Assembly (NCBI GenBank): GCA_019614645.1
Contig: JABWDB010000004.1
Coordinates: forward strand, 20,212,001 to 20,276,000
Direction of reading: 5' to 3'
Length of the DNA stretch: 64,000 nucleotides
Source: Stratiolaelaps scimitus
Lineage: Eukaryota > Arthropoda > Arachnida > Mesostigmata > Laelapidae
This document shows, piece after piece, positions 59,051 to 64,000 of this stretch. The translations under genes and the position numbers were made by a program. The stretch's first letter is position 1; every line of letters starts with the position of its first letter. The notes beneath the pieces were generated by a model. That model did not search any database. It was given only the letters and a program-made list of their open reading frames with translations, and was not told where the DNA came from.

Positions 59051-62000
59051 GTGCTGTGAAATCTCGGAGCAAGATAGGGGCAGGCGAAAGAAGACGTAAC
59101 ATGCGCCCTCTCGACGAATGAGATTGGGGAAGCTGAGACTAGCGCGCCTGTATGCAGATCAGTTAATTAATTAACACACGTTATTATGCCCTCTCACGGT
59201 GGACGTCCGGACCGACTATAGGGAACCGGCGCTCAAGATGTTTATAATATATAACAAGTGACGGAGCGGCCGCTGGGTCAGCTAGCCTCATCAGTGGGGA
59301 CAAGTCAGGGACAGAGAGAAGCCTTCGGTCGGAGCTAGCGATGATTTTCTTTCTACACCTGTGTGAAAGGAAAAAAGGGCGTGAAAATGAAAAAAGATGT
59401 CCGCGAGAGAGTGTCGCCTGTAGGAGTGCCGAAGTGGCCAGATGTCCAAGACTTGCCGAACATACGCCACCTCATCCGACGCGCCAAGCGCTCGGACTGG
59501 TGAACTTAGACAAAAAAAAGGTGTGGAAAGGAAAGGGGTGGAAAGCATACGCCCCTCTCGCTTAGGCTAGCTGGTTACACATAAGGGCGGCATAAGAGCC
59601 CCAACCTCATTGAAGTGTGCTCTAATCGCAGGACAGGCACACTCACCGGTTCAAGCATGGTGGTTAGAAACCAGAAGTAACTGAAACGTGGCGAGGAGTT
59701 TTTTTTAGAGCGTCCCGAGTAGTGTTCCCCGTTATTTGTCGTCGTGTCACTCTATTCGAAAGGGCCACCCGTACTTTTTCCCTGCGTGCTGCTTTAATTC
59801 CTCGCTATCCTTCATCTTGTCGTGTCGAGTTCCCTTACAACTGTCGCAACCGGTTGCCGGTGCCCGAAAGTGTGCCCCTGACGACTAAGCAAATTCGCTG
59901 TTAGTCAGCGAATCGCAAAAGTGCTCGCATCACCTTGTCGCTAGCGGCGGTTGAGCCACACAGCGCTTGCTGCTCTCTGTCTCATTTCCTGCTGTGGCGC
60001 GTACTCAGCCGGCAGTACAATTATTCGTGACGCGGCTAAACTTGTTAGAGAACGAAAACCCAACCTGTCGACGTCAATGATCGTATACGTAGTAGGAAGC
60101 ACTGGTAAAGGCTGCGAGAGCAGGTTGTACGCCCGGCTGCCGGCTCGTTGTTAGTACAATGCGGACAGAGCGAGCATCGTTCGAGCACAGCGTTCACGGT
60201 GATCGCAACGCAATTGAGCTATTGGCTGTTATTACATTTGCTTCTGCAACAGTTTCGCCTTTTTCTCGCTTCAGCCCAATGTTGTTGTTATTGTTGCCGT
60301 TGTTATGGCGGTGGTGGTGGTGGTGGTGGTAGTGGTTCTTACGTCTTGGTACGACCAAAGGCAGAAAGGCAGAAACAGCGGAAGTGAAGGGGTTCGAAGG
60401 TGGCGCATGTACAAGGAGTCTTTCCTTTTCCGGTCGACTCACGCTTCGGAAAGTCAAACTCGTAAGTCGCCTTCCGCCTCCACCGGCGATGAAGCAAGGG
60501 AATGCACCTCATGTGTATTTCCGCTATTCAACATACCGGAGTCGATAGCCCAATGTCGAGCCGACCTGCGTTCCGATCTTTGGAGTCCGATCATATTGCT
60601 TCGTCAGCGGTGCCACCCGCCGCCCCCCCGGGGCGTATACCCGCTGGATATGCTTGCCACAAAGAGCCATGGAGCGCACATATGCATGCATATGTTGATG
60701 GGCATGTTTCTACATCATGGTAGTTCAAGTTCTAGAGAGAAGTATATCCTAACAAGGAGCACTCAACTTCGGAATTGCATAGATAGAATAATTCGTGTTT
60801 CTCCTTCGTGTGCTAAATGGGAAAACTATGCTGCATCTATCACATTTACAGCAGGCACGCAAATCATTCAGCAAGAAACCCTGCGAGTATGACAATCGAT
60901 CAGTCATGAGGTGTTCAAGATGTAAATACCTAACCCGCCGTAAACCTACGCCGTTCATTCACAATACTGTACGGTAACCAGTAGCGGACGTATCAACACA
61001 TACGTTTTATTATCAGACAAAATAAAAATGGCCTTGACGTGGCCTGTTTACCCCAACATTAGATGCCTACGGCGCTGCAGTTCCCATATGCAAGAATATA
61101 ACCTAATATCATCGGTAAAGCAAATACATTCAAAGTAAAGTAATTCCAATTTCAATCGAAAAGAAAACATATCATTGACTCCTTCGGTCCTGGCGATTTG
61201 TACTGTTGATATGGTTTGTCCACTCCGCAGATTATTTTGTCTGATATTAAAATATTTATAATACGAGTTTGAAGATAGTAACCTTTTGTAAAATCGCATA
61301 TCTGCCTGTTTGTGTAGGTCAGTTCCGTCACTGAAAATGCATTTTAGCGGCCCCAGGCTATATGATTATGCTGTTTGGATCATGTTTGTTTTAGTGGGTT
61401 TTTCTTGACTAGGGAGTTCATACACGCCTAAGCCCCTCAGCAAAATCCTATTTTAGAAATGAATACACTTTGTACATTTGGTTGGTTCACTTTTATTTTA
61501 CGTATGCTATCAATAATCGATAGTCGCTACTCGTGTCAAGTTATTCTTCCACATAAGAAACGCGGCTGCCTGCAGCCTCTGGATCAGAGGGCCCTGTGTT
61601 AGTTGGGTCTGTGCCCAAATCGGAGAAAAGACCGCTGCGGGACACTCACGAAATCAGATTAGCGTAAAGGAGCTCTCGAAGAGCAAGTGTGGTGCGGGTT
61701 ATGCAACGTTTGAGCGCACCGCTCAATGGAACACCATAGTTGGTCCGTGTTGAGAGGACCAGATGAGGAGTTAGATATCCATACAGCCCAACGAGTTTGA
61801 AACTCATTGTAGTCGGGTCTCTGAATTAGTGCCGGCCCGAATCACCGCTATCGCCTGAGGCATAACGGGTAGATTTTCCAAGGCACGTTTCGTCATACTC
61901 ATCATGGTCGGTTACGACGAGCCAATATACAGATATCTTGATGGGAAGCATTTTATTTGATACTCAAATCGTCACCATTGTAGCCTTGTGACGACCTATT

Positions 62001-64000
62001 CCGATTTTTATAGACCTCTGGACTCCTTCGGCGATATTTTCCCAATGGACTGTTAAGCTTCAAAAAGACAAATCAATGTACAGATATTTGTTTCTTGTCA
62101 CAATGATACGTCGACTTCTTTTTTTTTTTCGAAAATTTACTTGTATCACTCGTGAGTATCAAGGTCATCGCACCTTTTCATATATAATCGATCGAACGCT
62201 TATTCTCTTCTTTCTATAATATTAAAGCTAGATTGAATAATTAACATGGACGTGTGGTATATGAAGACGACCTACGAATATATCTCCAGCTGTAAAGCTG
62301 ACTGGCCTAAATCAGCTGCCAATTTACGTGGTCAGCAACTTGAAGGCCCACGTCCCACCTATTTATTACATGGGGTGCGTAAGTACTTCATAGCGGCAAT
62401 ACCCCCAGGAGGAGAAGGCACACTAGAAAGTCCAGCTCTTAAAAGTAGGCGCAAAAAAATAAATTCTCTTCAAAAGCTGAGTAATGAGATAAAGCACCCG
62501 ATTCTCCACGCACGCGCATCGCAATACCCATAAGGTAGGACAACACGAACATTTCAAATACTATCGTCACTCGCCGTCTAAATCTCTCCACGCAAAGCCA
62601 GCAACGTCCGCGTTTGAGGCTTTTTCCATTCCACGTTACGAGTTTCCCTGACGGCTAGTCCCGCGATTGTTCTATGTACACCGTGCTGTTCATCGGCCCG
62701 CGTTCGTCTCTGGGGACTCATCGGCCAGTTGCGCACCTGCTGTCGAGGCCAAACTGAACCAGTGCACAATACACCAACATACGGCGATGAGAAGACGATC
62801 GCCGTTGCGCAAGGAAATTCTCGCGGACGAGGCAAGAATACGCTTGGCTGCCAGGCACACAGTTTACGAGATAGTGAGGACCCGACCGGCTAGCGGGTTG
62901 GCCGTCAATAGAGGCCACATAGAGCAGGAGCAGTTCCGTAAATGTGTTCGCCTACCAATAACGAAGCGCAAAAAGAACGTCTCCCTGCGACTATTTCTCA
63001 ATCGTATCTGGTGCTGCATCGACGGTGCTATCTGGCAGATGATGTCGTCTTCTCGATGCAATTGCCGACAGTAATATATACATATACACATATACACACG
63101 CATGCAGATAGATAGGTACGTACGAGCTTATCTGTGTGGATAGAAACAGAGGCCAGTTTGGCCGGAGCTTTCGGGGCGAATTTTAAAACACTGTGAGCTC
63201 ACTGGCTGCTATAGCAAACATTTTTGCCATAGTTATGACCATGTGCTGGCAAAGACCACTGTGGTTATAAAATAATTAGATAATAAGATCGATTAGAATA
63301 ATTACATAAGTAACTAGTGATTTATCAAATATAACTAGTGCACTCTACATTAGTCGTGAAAATATAGGGGGAAGGCGTTTACCAAATCTCGGTTAAGATA
63401 GATCCCTCAATGGGGTGAAATCAAAAGCGCTGATTTCTAGGGAGCTGTTGACAGGTGGAAGATTTAGCAAAACGAACCACGTTCACTAGTAGGATACAAA
63501 CTGCAGTCTTTCCGTTGAGACAGCACATGTTTCAAGTGGAAACCTACTTTTAGCGTTCGGTGCAATGCCCATTATTTTGCTACATAGTCCCAAACGTACG
63601 TCGTGCCCAACTGTAAGCCAATCATTGATCTTCCTCTTCTTCCGTTATCTGCAGATCATAAAGCCAACAAGAACAGCAAACGCAATCACAATACTCATGC
63701 AGTTCGCAGATGAGACAATGGACAAAGGTGCACACGTTCCTCCCGTTATGCTATCACACTGCTATATGTCGCTTAACGGTAAAACGGATTATGAAGAAGC
63801 AAGACGGACACCGGATTGGTTCTCAATACTGAGCATCGTTGTCATTACTACTTCTAAGAGCCACCAGCGCCTGATATCATTTCTATTTCCAAGAACCACC
63901 AGCTCCTGAGTTAGCGCTCACAATCGGCCACCAATCCAACACCATTGTCTATACGGCACCTACCGTTTAGCGGGAGCACTGTTTCGCATGTTGCTGTTGC
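59051..64000. other. Right end, no assigned gene
   Basis: A GC-moderate stretch at 59700-60500 has a small hairpin (ATTCGCT/AGCGAAT, 59892-59912) and (GGT)n at 60308-60335. Open frames at 60305-60892 and 62667-63074 show no motif. The rest is AT-rich. Confidence 0.4.

Noticed and set aside
60305..60892. 195-codon plus-strand frame near the right end
   Set aside because: It starts in a (GGT)n repeat, has irregular composition and no recognisable domain.
1..64000. CRISPR arrays, operons, ribosome binding sites, prophage or other prokaryotic features
   Set aside because: The sequence is eukaryotic: spliced genes, microsatellites and mariner/Tc1 debris. No regularly spaced repeats of CRISPR type are present.

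Overview
This window is eukaryotic nuclear DNA. It has GT-AG introns in phase, many (TA)n, (TAA)n and (GGT)n microsatellites, long AT-rich intergenic stretches, decayed Tc1 and mariner fragments and tRNA-derived repeat debris. The gene content (a gustatory-receptor-like seven-helix protein and a low-complexity secreted Ala/Val/Pro/His-rich protein like arthropod cuticle or secreted matrix proteins) points to an arthropod. A chelicerate such as a parasitiform mite is my best guess, but that is an inference.

Layout. (1) 140-10712, minus strand: five in-phase coding exons of one very large secreted or membrane-anchored Ser/Thr/Gln/Pro-rich protein, about 1970 residues within the window. Its last visible exon ends at a splice donor, so the gene runs off the left edge. 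A further 5' exon at 11094-11505 also joins in phase. (2) 14973-15287, plus: the first of six small single-pass membrane-protein genes. (3) 16980-17876, plus: a cuticle-like secreted protein with TATA box and poly(A) signal and a suspicious frame change near its end. (4) 20327-21099 and 23322-23937, plus: coding-like blocks with splice signals and no recognised family. (5) 24661-25935, plus: an intronless gustatory-receptor-like gene. (6) 29270-42911, minus: five more members of the small membrane-protein family (29.4, 34.7, 37.1, 40.1 and 42.7 kb), one of them apparently broken. (7) 43-64 kb: mostly repeats, with a Tc1 transposase remnant (44.9 kb), a mariner remnant (51.6 kb), palindromes, and a possible first exon at 47.2 kb.

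The most interesting content is the family of six intronless genes of 90-120 codons. Each has almost no extracellular part, one membrane helix, usually a Cys-rich juxtamembrane patch, a Pro-rich tail with a central VPV-like motif and, in five of six, a PPxY motif 11-17 residues from the C terminus. PPxY is the known ligand of WW domains, including those of NEDD4-family ubiquitin ligases. The set therefore looks like a local array of divergent membrane adaptors; the sequences share architecture rather than obvious identity. No tool was run; all calls come from reading the sequence.
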